From an uncultured Sphingomonadales bacterium (GTDB taxonomy: Bacteria; Pseudomonadota; Alphaproteobacteria; Sphingomonadales; Sphingomonadaceae), in the NCBI GenBank assembly GCA_903893935.1, contig CAITOD010000392.1, forward strand, positions 1 through 11,046: a DNA stretch of 11,046 nucleotides, written 5' to 3'. Shown here piece by piece: positions 5,659-11,046 of the stretch (position 1 is its first letter; every line of letters begins with the position of its first letter). The position numbers were made by a program, and so were the translations under genes. Under the pieces are notes generated by a model. The model was not told the origin of the DNA and made no database searches. It saw only the letters and a list, made by a program, of their open reading frames with translations.

Positions 5659-6300
5659 TTACCAGCGCAGCAGATAAGGTCCGAGCAGGCGCCCCAGCAA
5701 GGCCGCCCCCGCCATCCCCAGCGAATACCAGGTCAGCACGAACAGCGCCGAGGTTTCCGGGCAATGCAGGCAATAGAGCGTGGCACCCCAGGCCCCGGCA
5801 GCCATGCCCGCGCTTGTCCCGGCGAGCGCGAGCCGGGTCGGCGCGAGCCGGCGATACGACCACAGCAGCCCGGCGAAGATCGGCAGGGCCAGCAGGAAGA
5901 CATTGCGCGAACAGATCGTCCAGCTGTTGCCAAGCCACATATCGAGCCACTGCGTGCTGGGTGTCATCGCCAGTTCGATCCCGGCAATCAGCGCCAGGCC
6001 GAGCACCGGCAGCGCCATCAGCCGCAACCAGCCGCCCGCTGTGCCATCGGGGCGCGCCAGCCGCATCGCGGCGGCGCTCGCACAGATCGCAAGGCTGATC
6101 GTATAAGTCCATTTGAGCCAGAACGTCGCCCCCAGCATGGCCGGCATCAGATCGGGACGAATGCCCAGCCAGAACACCACCGCAACAAGGGTTATCAGCC
6201 CGCCGGCAATCACGCCCTGCCCGAGCCGTTCGCCAAGCGCGTGGCGCGATACCGGTCGCAGATCCTGCGACAGCGAAGCGATCAGATCCTCGCTGTTCAT
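5659..6300 (-). CDS. nrsF: NrsF-type (DUF1109) membrane anti-sigma factor
   Basis: A six-helix inner-membrane protein of the NrsF/DUF1109 family; in Caulobacter crescentus NrsF holds sigma factor SigF inactive and releases it under chromate or cadmium stress through two conserved cysteines. This 213-residue protein starts with a short soluble N-terminus (MNSEDLIASLSQDLRPV) typical for sigma binding, then hydrophobic segments at about 30-47, 54-78, 94-111, 133-149, 157-176 and 185-206. Cysteines at 130 (TICSRN) and 180 (YCLHCPET), placed near helix ends, correspond as I remember to the pair needed for sensing; Cys177 is an extra one. The ATG overlaps the sigma-factor stop by 4 nt (ATGA), so the two are translationally coupled. 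I expect it to act as the negative regulator of the neighbouring sigma factor. Confidence 0.9.
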   Translation of the reverse strand: MNSEDLIASLSQDLRPVSRHALGERLGQGVIAGGLITLVAVVFWLGIRPDLMPAMLGATFWLKWTYTISLAICASAAAMRLARPDGTAGGWLRLMALPVLGLALIAGIELAMTPSTQWLDMWLGNSWTICSRNVFLLALPIFAGLLWSYRRLAPTRLALAGTSAGMAAGAWGATLYCLHCPETSALFVLTWYSLGMAGAALLGRLLGPYLLRW

Positions 6301-6836
6301 CGCAGGCTGTCCTTTACCCGCGCCGCGAGCGCTTTCAGCCCGCGATGCGCCGAGACTTTGACATCGGATTCGCCGATCCCCAGCCGCTCGGCCGCTTCGG
6401 CGGTGCTCAGCCCTTCGATCCGCGTGGCGCGCAGCACCGCGGCCTGCTTTTCGGGGATCGTTTCGAGCAGACGATCGACATCGGAACGCGCGTCGCTGGC
6501 ATCGTCGAACGCGAATTCGTCGGCCAGCTCGGGCAAATCGTCGAGCGCGGTGGTGCGTCCCGACCGCCGGTAGCGATCGATCAGCTTGTAGCGCGCGATC
6601 GCATAGACCCAAGCGCCGAACGGGCGGCCCGGGTCATACGTCGCACGGCGCGTGTGAACGGCAATCAGCGTTTCCTGCACCAGATCCTCGACATCATCGT
6701 CGCGCCCGCCAAGGCGACGCCGAAAAAAGCTGCGCAGCGGGGGCAAAAGCGCACGCAACAGCGAGGCATGCGCCCCGCCGTCACCCGCCAGGCCCGCGAG
6801 CATCAAAGCCCGCAGGCGATTGTCATCATCCCGCAT
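6297..6836 (-). CDS. sigF: ECF-type RNA polymerase sigma factor, SigF/ECF16-like
   Basis: An alternative sigma factor of the extracytoplasmic-function class with only regions 2 and 4 (179 aa). Region 2 covers about residues 25-95, including DVEDLVQETLIAVH and PFGAWVYAIARYKLIDRYRR; region 4 covers about 120-175, with IPEKQAAVLRATRIEGLSTA and a helix-turn-helix around EAAERLGIGESDVKVSAHRG. The ATG at 6836 has AGGA nine nt upstream. Pairing with an overlapping nrsF gene and the GTAACC-N16-CGAA promoter just upstream places it with Caulobacter SigF. By analogy it should direct a small regulon for redox or metal stress; the known Caulobacter targets are not in this window. Autoregulation is strongly suggested by the promoter. 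Confidence 0.92.
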   Translation of the reverse strand: MRDDDNRLRALMLAGLAGDGGAHASLLRALLPPLRSFFRRRLGGRDDDVEDLVQETLIAVHTRRATYDPGRPFGAWVYAIARYKLIDRYRRSGRTTALDDLPELADEFAFDDASDARSDVDRLLETIPEKQAAVLRATRIEGLSTAEAAERLGIGESDVKVSAHRGLKALAARVKDSLR

Positions 6837-6856
6837 GCGCAGTCATCCTGTACGCT

Positions 6857-6882
6857 TTCGTCGCGCGCGGGGGGCTGGTTAC
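6857..6882 (-). promoter_or_regulatory. ECF (SigF-type) autoregulatory promoter
   Basis: On the minus strand GTAACC (6882-6877) and CGAA (6860-6857) are separated by exactly 16 nt. This is the form I know for Caulobacter SigF-dependent promoters. Transcription would begin near 6850, leaving a leader of about 14 nt that still contains the AGGA ribosome-binding site of the sigma gene. The spacer is unusually GC-rich (six C followed by a GCGCGCG run). Confidence 0.75.
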
Positions 6883-6906
6883 AACACGGTTTGCCAAACG
6901 TCAGCG

Positions 6907-6928
6907 AAAATCATTGCGCCACAAGGCG
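6907..6928 (-). terminator. Weak hairpin downstream of astD
   Basis: Seven nt after the astD stop codon the minus strand reads CGCC-TTGT-GGCG followed by CAATGATTTT. This is a 4-bp GC stem and a 4-T run. It is the only terminator-like signal between astD and the sigma-factor promoter, but the stem is short. Confidence 0.25.
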
Positions 6929-6934
6929 TGCGCT

Positions 6935-8344
6935 TCAGGTAAGGCCCGGTATGGGCAGTGCCGCGAGGCCAGGGGCTTCGAAACTGGCGACCGGATAGGC
7001 GCAATAATCGGCGGCGTAATAGGCGCTGGGGCGATGGTTGCCGGATTCGCCCAGCCCACCGAACGGGGCTGCCGATGCAGCGCCGGTGGTCGGCCGGTTC
7101 CAGTTGACCACGCCGGCGCGGATCTCCGCAACGAACCGGTCCCACAGCGCGGGATCGGCTGAAAGCAGCCCGGCGCTGAGCCCGAACGCGGTGGCATTGG
7201 CAGCAGCAATCGCGGCGGCAAAATCGGGTACGCGCACGATCGTCAGCACGGGGGCGAAAATTTCGGCATCGGGCAGCGAGAGACCGGTGCCATCAAGCAG
7301 CACCGGGCCAAAAAACGCATCGCCGCGTCCTTCGATGCGGTTGCGGTCGAGCAGCACCCGGCAGCCGGTGGAAATCAGATGGCCGAGCGCCGCGCGCGCG
7401 CCCTTGGCCGCCGCTGCACCGATCAAGGGCCCGCAAAACGCGGTGTCTTCGCCTGCGCCGATCGGCAGGCGCGTCGACAGATCGACCAGTGCCGCGATCA
7501 GCGCATCGCCGGCCGCCCCCTCGGGCACGATCAGCCGCCGCGCGCACGAACAGCGCTGCCCGGTGGTGACGAACGCCGAATGCACCACCAGATTGGCGAG
7601 CACCGCCCGATCGGTCTCGTCATCCCACGCCACCAGCGGATTGTTGCCGCCCAGTTCGAGCGCAAGGATCACCCCCGGGCGATCGACAAACATGCGGCGG
7701 AAATGGCGCCCGGCGCCGGCCGAACCGGTGAACAGCAGCCCGTCGATATCCTGTTCGAGCAGGGCTGCACCGGTGTTGCGCCCGCCCTGGAGCACTTGCA
7801 CGACATCGTTCGGAACGCCGGCCGCGTGCCACGCCGCAATCATCGCCGCGCCCACGCCGGGCGTCAATTCGGACGGCTTGAAGACGACCGCGTTGCCCGC
7901 CAGCAGCGCGGGCACAATGTGCCCGTTCGGCAAGTGCCCGGGGAAATTGTAGGGGCCCAGCACCGCCATCACGCCATGCGGGTGGTGGCGCAGCACCGCG
8001 CGCCCGAACGGTTGCGCGGTTTCGCTGGTGCCGGCGCGTTCGGCTTGCGCGCGGATCGAGATTTCGACTTTGCCGATCATCGCGGTGACTTCGGTGCGCG
8101 CTTCCCACAGCAATTTGCCGGTTTCGCGCGAAATCAGCCTGGCCAGATCCTCGCGCCGCGCATCGAGCACGCCGGCATAGGCGCGCACCAGCGCCAGGCG
8201 CTCGTCGAGCGGCCGGCGTGCCCAGCCGGGCGCCGCCGCCCGCGCGCGCGCAACCGCGGCTTCAGCGGCGGCCGCATCGGCCACTTCGCCCTGCCAAACG
8301 AGGTCGCCGGTGGCCGGATCGAACGATTGCAGCAGATCAGCCAT
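6935..8344 (-). CDS. astD: N-succinylglutamate 5-semialdehyde dehydrogenase
   Basis: AstD oxidises N-succinylglutamate 5-semialdehyde to N-succinylglutamate with NAD+, the fourth step of the arginine succinyltransferase pathway. The 469 residues carry the aldehyde dehydrogenase core: PYNFPGHLPNGHIVPALLAG (131-150) with Asn133, VVFKPSEL with Lys156, LALELGGNNPL with catalytic Glu230, and TTGQRCSCARRL with catalytic Cys265. The stretch HPHGVMAVLGPYNFPGHLP and the C-terminal ESGNHRPSAYYAADYCAYPV are diagnostic of AstD relative to other ALDHs. The frame is open back into astC, but the ATG at 8344 has AAGGGG eight nt upstream and matches the family start. It follows astC by 23 nt. astA, astB and astE are not in this window. 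Confidence 0.93.
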   Translation of the reverse strand: MADLLQSFDPATGDLVWQGEVADAAAAEAAVARARAAAPGWARRPLDERLALVRAYAGVLDARREDLARLISRETGKLLWEARTEVTAMIGKVEISIRAQAERAGTSETAQPFGRAVLRHHPHGVMAVLGPYNFPGHLPNGHIVPALLAGNAVVFKPSELTPGVGAAMIAAWHAAGVPNDVVQVLQGGRNTGAALLEQDIDGLLFTGSAGAGRHFRRMFVDRPGVILALELGGNNPLVAWDDETDRAVLANLVVHSAFVTTGQRCSCARRLIVPEGAAGDALIAALVDLSTRLPIGAGEDTAFCGPLIGAAAAKGARAALGHLISTGCRVLLDRNRIEGRGDAFFGPVLLDGTGLSLPDAEIFAPVLTIVRVPDFAAAIAAANATAFGLSAGLLSADPALWDRFVAEIRAGVVNWNRPTTGAASAAPFGGLGESGNHRPSAYYAADYCAYPVASFEAPGLAALPIPGLT

Positions 8345-8367
8345 GGCAAATGCCCCTTCCCGAGATA

Positions 8368-9564
8368 TCAGGCCGCTTGTGCCATACGGCTGCGGCTGGT
8401 GGCAAATGCCATGGCCAGCCGGTCGAGCGCGGTATCGACTTCGCGCGCGGTGATCGTGAGCGGCGGCAAGAGGCGGATGCAGTTGTCGCCGCCGCCCGCC
8501 ACCAGCAGGCCGTGTTCGCGCGCGGTCGCCATCATCGTGCGGTTGTTGACCAGCAGCTTGACCCCGATCAGCAGGCCTTTGCCGCGCACATCGACCGCAA
8601 TATCGCGATAGGCCGCGACCAGCTTGTTGAGCCCGGCGGCAAACCGGTCGCCCATTTCGCGCGCATGGGTCAGCGTCGCGGGATCGGCCAGCACGTCGAA
8701 CGCGGCATTGCCCACCGCCATCGCCAGCGGGTTGCCGCCAAATGTGGTGCCGTGCGCGCCGACCACCATGCCCGCTGCGGCTTCGCGCGAGGCAAGGCAG
8801 GCGCCCATCGGGAAACCGCCGCCCATCGCTTTGGCAATCGCCATGATATCGGGTTCGGCGCCCGGCGCCCACTGGTGCGCGAACAGCCGCCCGGTGCGGC
8901 CCATGCCGCATTGCACTTCGTCGTGGATCACCAGCACGCCGGCGGCTTTGGCCATGGCCGAAAGCGCTTGCAGCCATTCGACCGGCAAAGCACGCGCACC
9001 GCCTTCGCCCTGCACCGGTTCGACCAGCACGGCGGCCGTGGTCGGCGCGGCGATCGCGGCGGCCAGCCCGGCTGCATCATCAAGCGACAGCTGGACAAAG
9101 CCCGGCAGGCGCGGGCCAAAGCCGTCGATATAGGCGGGATTGCCCGCCGCGTTGACCGCGGCATAAGTGCGGCCGTGGAACGAGCCGGCGAACCCGATCA
9201 CATCGATGCGCTCGGGCGCGCCACGCGCGGCGTGGTATTTGCGCGCGGTCTTGATCGCGCATTCGATCGCTTCGGTGCCCGAATTGGCAAAGAACACCAC
9301 ATCGGCAAACGAGGCGTGCACCAGCTTTTCGGCAAGCGCTTCCTGGCCCGGAATGCGGAAGATGTTCGACACGTGCCACAGCCGTTCGGCCTGATCGCGC
9401 AAGGCGGCCACCAATTTGGGGTGGCAATGGCCGAGCGCATTGGTGGCAATGCCGCTGACGCAATCGAGATAGACCTGGCCGTCGCGGGCATGCAGCCAGA
9501 CGCCTTCGCCCCGTTCCACTTCCAGCGGCGCCCGGTTGTAGACGCCCATCAATGCATCGCTCAT
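8368..9564 (-). CDS. astC: Acetylornithine/succinylornithine aminotransferase
   Basis: A PLP-dependent class III aminotransferase that moves the delta-amino group of N-succinylornithine (or N-acetylornithine) to 2-oxoglutarate. The 398 residues include FFANSGTEAIECAIKTARKY (91-110), FHGRTYAA (129-136), VEPVQGEGG (181-189), HDEVQCGMGRTG (214-225) with Asp215, and the PLP lysine Lys245 in MAIAKAMGGGFPMGA. The ATG at 9564 has AAAGGA seven nt upstream; an earlier in-frame start at 9621 lies inside the regulatory region. AstC and ArgD cannot be separated by motifs alone; the catabolic name rests on the astD gene 23 nt downstream and the absence of argF. The gene is divergent from a LysR-type regulator, which is the likely controller. 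Confidence 0.9.
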   Translation of the reverse strand: MSDALMGVYNRAPLEVERGEGVWLHARDGQVYLDCVSGIATNALGHCHPKLVAALRDQAERLWHVSNIFRIPGQEALAEKLVHASFADVVFFANSGTEAIECAIKTARKYHAARGAPERIDVIGFAGSFHGRTYAAVNAAGNPAYIDGFGPRLPGFVQLSLDDAAGLAAAIAAPTTAAVLVEPVQGEGGARALPVEWLQALSAMAKAAGVLVIHDEVQCGMGRTGRLFAHQWAPGAEPDIMAIAKAMGGGFPMGACLASREAAAGMVVGAHGTTFGGNPLAMAVGNAAFDVLADPATLTHAREMGDRFAAGLNKLVAAYRDIAVDVRGKGLLIGVKLLVNNRTMMATAREHGLLVAGGGDNCIRLLPPLTITAREVDTALDRLAMAFATSRSRMAQAA

Positions 9565-9593
9565 CGCGCGGTCCTTTCCGATCCAGCCTGTTG

Positions 9594-9621
9594 CAAATAT
9601 CGCATGACATGTGCATTTCAA
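9594..9621 (-). promoter_or_regulatory. Candidate astC promoter overlapping the LysR operator
   Basis: On the minus strand TTGAAA (9621-9616; five of six matches to TTGACA) and TATTTG (9599-9594) are 16 nt apart. The -35 hexamer lies inside the first GCATT-N11-AATGC element, the arrangement expected when a LysR-type activator contacts polymerase at the -35. The -10 is poor, consistent with activator dependence. Confidence 0.35.
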
Positions 9622-9656
9622 AACAAGGAATGCGCATTGTTTGATGCGCTGAATGC
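9613..9656. promoter_or_regulatory. LysR-type operator: four ordered GCATT/AATGC half-sites
   Basis: In the astC/lysR divergent region the plus strand reads GCATT (9613-9617), 11 nt, AATGC (9629-9633), immediately GCATT (9634-9638), 13 nt, AATGC (9652-9656). The first pair is an exact T-N11-A LysR box with 5-bp arms. The two inner half-sites fuse into the 10-bp palindrome AATGCGCATT. A second, outer symmetry TCAA(A)ACAA-N10-TTGTTTGA (9618-9644) overlaps. This suits a tetrameric LysR regulator occupying two dimer sites. The last half-site is 14 nt before the regulator's own ATG, so autorepression is plausible. Confidence 0.65.
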
Positions 9657-9670
9657 ATCAGGGAGCACAG

Positions 9671-10549
9671 ATGACCGACCGCCGGCTGCTGCCGCCGATG
9701 GGGGCGATCCATGCTTTTGTAGAATCCGCTGCGACCGAGAACTTTTCGGCGGCCGGCGCGCGACTCGGGCTGAGCCAGAGCGCGATCAGCCGGCAGATTG
9801 CGGTGATCGAGAGCCTCGCGGGCACGGCGCTGTTCGAACGGCGCGGGCGGCGCGTGCTGCTCAACGCGGCCGGGCGCCGGGTGCATGCGGCACTGCTTCC
9901 CGCGCTCGACCAGATCGCGGGCGCAATGCGCGCGGTGCGCGCGCAAGACAGCGAGCTGACGGTGGCGACTTTGCCCGGTTTCGGCATGCGCTGGCTGGCG
10001 CCGCGGCTGCCGCAGCTGAGCGCGCGACACCCCGACCTGATTGTCAACCTGACCGTGCGGATCGATCCGTTCGATCTGACCCGCGAAGGCTTTGACGCGG
10101 CAATCCATTTCGGCGCGCCCGACTGGCCCGACGCCGAACACCATTTCCTGTTCGAGGAAGAGCAAGCGGCGGTCGCTGCACCGGGCTGGGCTGCGGCGCA
10201 TCAGATCACCCGGCCTGAAGAGGTGGTTGCGGCACCGCTGCTGTTCCAGAGCCTGCGCCCGACGGCGTGGAACGACTGGCTCGAAAGCCAGGGGATCGGT
10301 GCCACCGCGCCCTTGAGCGGCGCGCGGTTCGATCATTTCATGATGCTGGCGCAAGCGGCGGCGGCAGGCGCGGGGCTGGCACTGATCCCGCGCTTTCTGA
10401 TCGAGCCCGAACTGGCTGCCGGCACGCTGGTCGAACCCTTTGCGCATCGGCTGAAAAGCCGGTCGGCCTATTGGCTGGTCCACCAAAAAGGGCCGGTTGC
10501 CCCGGCCCTTGCGCGATTTCGCGACTGGCTGACCGGACACCTGGTCTGA
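9671..10549 (+). CDS. LysR-family transcriptional regulator (GcvA-like)
   Basis: A 292-residue DNA-binding regulator with an N-terminal winged helix-turn-helix (about residues 10-70: FSAAGARLGLSQSAISRQI with the following ALFERRGRRVLLNAAGR wing) and a C-terminal periplasmic-binding-protein-like effector domain (about 95-290). The segments TLPGFGMRWLAPRLPQLSAR and LREGFDAAIHFG-like DLTREGFDAAIHFG are typical of the GcvA/AmpR branch. An ATG at 9653 is in frame, but the ATG at 9671 has AGGGAG five nt upstream and begins MTDRRLLPPM, the usual GcvA-type start. It is divergent from astC across a 106-nt region with matching operator symmetry, so it most likely controls astCD in response to an amino acid or pathway intermediate. 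It is the only plus-strand gene here and ends 19 nt from the convergent Gly-rich gene. Confidence 0.93.
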   Translation: MTDRRLLPPMGAIHAFVESAATENFSAAGARLGLSQSAISRQIAVIESLAGTALFERRGRRVLLNAAGRRVHAALLPALDQIAGAMRAVRAQDSELTVATLPGFGMRWLAPRLPQLSARHPDLIVNLTVRIDPFDLTREGFDAAIHFGAPDWPDAEHHFLFEEEQAAVAAPGWAAAHQITRPEEVVAAPLLFQSLRPTAWNDWLESQGIGATAPLSGARFDHFMMLAQAAAAGAGLALIPRFLIEPELAAGTLVEPFAHRLKSRSAYWLVHQKGPVAPALARFRDWLTGHLV

Positions 10550-10565
10550 TCAGCCGGTCTGTCCG
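10531..10565. terminator. Overlapping inverted repeats between convergent genes
   Basis: GACCGG (10531-10536) pairs with CCGGTC (10554-10559), and the overlapping CGGACA (10534-10539) pairs with TGTCCG (10560-10565); a palindrome CTGATCAG (10546-10553) lies in the middle, over the lysR stop codon. It occupies the end of lysR and the 19-nt gap to the convergent gene, where a bidirectional terminator would be expected, but there is no T tract on either strand. Confidence 0.3.
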
Positions 10566-10568
10566 CGA

Positions 10569-11046
10569 TCAACGATGGCCGTGCCCGCCACCGCCATGGC
10601 CGCCACCACCGTTGCCGCCGCCGGCATAACCGCCGCCGTGACCGCCGCCACCGGCGTAGGCCACATGCCCGCCCCCGGCGTAGCCGCCGTAGCCGCCGCG
10701 CGCCGCCGGAGCCGAATAGCCGGCGCGATAGCCACCGCCATAACCGCCGCCCGCATATCCGCCGCGATACCCGCCACCGACATAGCCGCCGCGATAACCC
10801 GACGGCGCATAGCCGCCCCGATACCCGCCGCGATAGCCACCGATCACAAACGGATGCGCATAACGCGCGCCGCCGTACCACCAGTAGCCATCATGCCAGC
10901 CCCAGCCGAGATTGACGTAATACGAGGCGGGGTAGCAGTAGCCGTCATACCCCGGATAGGCCGCATAGCAGCCGGCCGGGACCGGATAGGCGACCGGCGG
11001 CGGCGCATAGTAGCCGACCGGTGCCGGCGCCACATAAGGACCGTGG
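10569..11046 (-). CDS. Gly/Tyr-rich, probably exported protein (N-terminus outside window)
   Basis: No enzymatic family is recognised. The frame is open to the right edge and reads HGPYVAPAPVGYYAPPP inwards, so the true start and any signal peptide lie beyond base 11046; a GTG at 11033 is an internal valine codon in this reading. The visible 158 residues have three parts: a Pro/Tyr segment, an aromatic segment containing NLGWGWHDGYWWYGG with two cysteines before it (GCYAAYPGYDGYCYP), and a long low-complexity region of GGYRGG-type repeats that ends in Gly/His (HGGGGHGHR). Such proteins are usually secreted or surface-associated in alphaproteobacteria. The His/Gly end could bind metal, and the Tyr/Arg/Gly region could self-associate; both are inference. 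It is convergent with the LysR gene. Confidence 0.75.
   Translation of the reverse strand, partial: HGPYVAPAPVGYYAPPPVAYPVPAGCYAAYPGYDGYCYPASYYVNLGWGWHDGYWWYGGARYAHPFVIGGYRGGYRGGYAPSGYRGGYVGGGYRGGYAGGGYGGGYRAGYSAPAARGGYGGYAGGGHVAYAGGGGHGGGYAGGGNGGGGHGGGGHGHR
10572..10840 (-). repeat. Degenerate GGYRGG / GGYAGGG coding repeats
   Basis: About 90 codons of near-repeats encode units such as GGYRGGY, GGYAGGG and GGGHGGG. At DNA level the plus strand repeats variants of GCCGCCGCGATAGCC and CCGCCGTAGCC. The copies have diverged in third positions, which suggests selection for the peptide repeat over recent DNA duplication. This is a likely site of length variation between strains. Confidence 0.7.

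Noticed and set aside
4330..6573. 747-codon plus-strand open frame
   Set aside because: It lies opposite dctA, nrsF and the sigma-factor gene, all with clear family motifs. Its translation is His/Gln/Arg-rich low complexity, typical of the antisense mirror of GC-rich coding DNA.
8345..8977. Extending astD upstream into astC (680-residue version)
   Set aside because: The extra 211 codons are an out-of-frame reading of astC. The ATG at 8344 has an AAGGGG ribosome-binding site and matches the AstD family N-terminus.
9653..9670. Earlier ATG for the LysR regulator (adds six residues)
   Set aside because: AGGGAG lies five nt before the ATG at 9671, and the earlier ATG is inside the last operator half-site with no ribosome-binding sequence.
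8218..10095. 625-codon plus-strand open frame, and the overlapping one at 7379-8611
   Set aside because: Both are antisense to astD and astC, and the first ends out of frame inside lysR. No recognisable domain; a mirror-frame artefact.
1..11046. Mobile element, phage, CRISPR, toxin-antitoxin or defence system
   Set aside because: No transposase, integrase, direct-repeat array, terminal inverted repeats or defence-family motifs were found on either strand. Base composition looks even across the window.

Overview
The window looks like chromosomal DNA from a GC-rich alphaproteobacterium, most likely Sphingomonadales. The evidence is strong GC3 bias, an NrsF/DUF1109 anti-sigma partner for an ECF sigma factor with a GTAACC-N16-CGAA promoter, a short csp gene overlapping the leader of a second-type IF-1 gene, and an N-succinylglutamate semialdehyde dehydrogenase. 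The taxonomic call is inference from protein style, not a search. Almost everything is on the minus strand. The single plus-strand gene is a LysR-family regulator. I see no tRNA, rRNA, CRISPR array, IS element or phage gene.

Reading the minus strand from high to low coordinates: (a) 11046-10569, a Gly/Tyr-rich probable exported protein whose start lies beyond the window; (b) 9564-6935, the pair astC-astD, divergent from the LysR regulator at 9671-10549, with an ordered set of GCATT/AATGC half-sites between them; (c) 6836-5659, an ECF sigma factor overlapping its NrsF-type membrane anti-sigma factor, with its own ECF promoter just upstream; (d) 5586-2131, a dctA-type dicarboxylate symporter, a YafJ-type class II glutamine amidotransferase, an unusual SDR lacking two canonical catalytic residues, and a 2-hydroxychromene-2-carboxylate isomerase-like protein, with gaps of 32, 2 and 5 nt; (e) 1931-1, a cold-shock-domain protein, an IF-1 paralogue with a basic tail, a 51-residue ORF, an 85-residue ORF, and the first 271 residues of a DEAD-box RNA helicase running off the left edge.

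How the parts may work together: block (e) puts three kinds of RNA-remodelling or translation-initiation factor (Csp, IF-1, DEAD-box helicase) in one direction, as expected of a cold- or growth-adaptation locus. The csp leader can fold so that its Shine-Dalgarno sequence is locked in a 13-bp helix around an inner 10-bp hairpin; I consider this the most interesting signal in the window. Block (c) is a self-contained, probably autoregulated stress-sensing circuit of the Caulobacter SigF-NrsF type. No clear terminator separates it from dctA. Block (b) is a catabolic aminotransferase/dehydrogenase pair without the other arginine-succinyltransferase genes nearby, under an evident LysR operator.

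Long plus-strand reading frames opposite these genes (for example 4330-6573 and 8218-10095) are mirror frames of GC-rich coding DNA and are not annotated.
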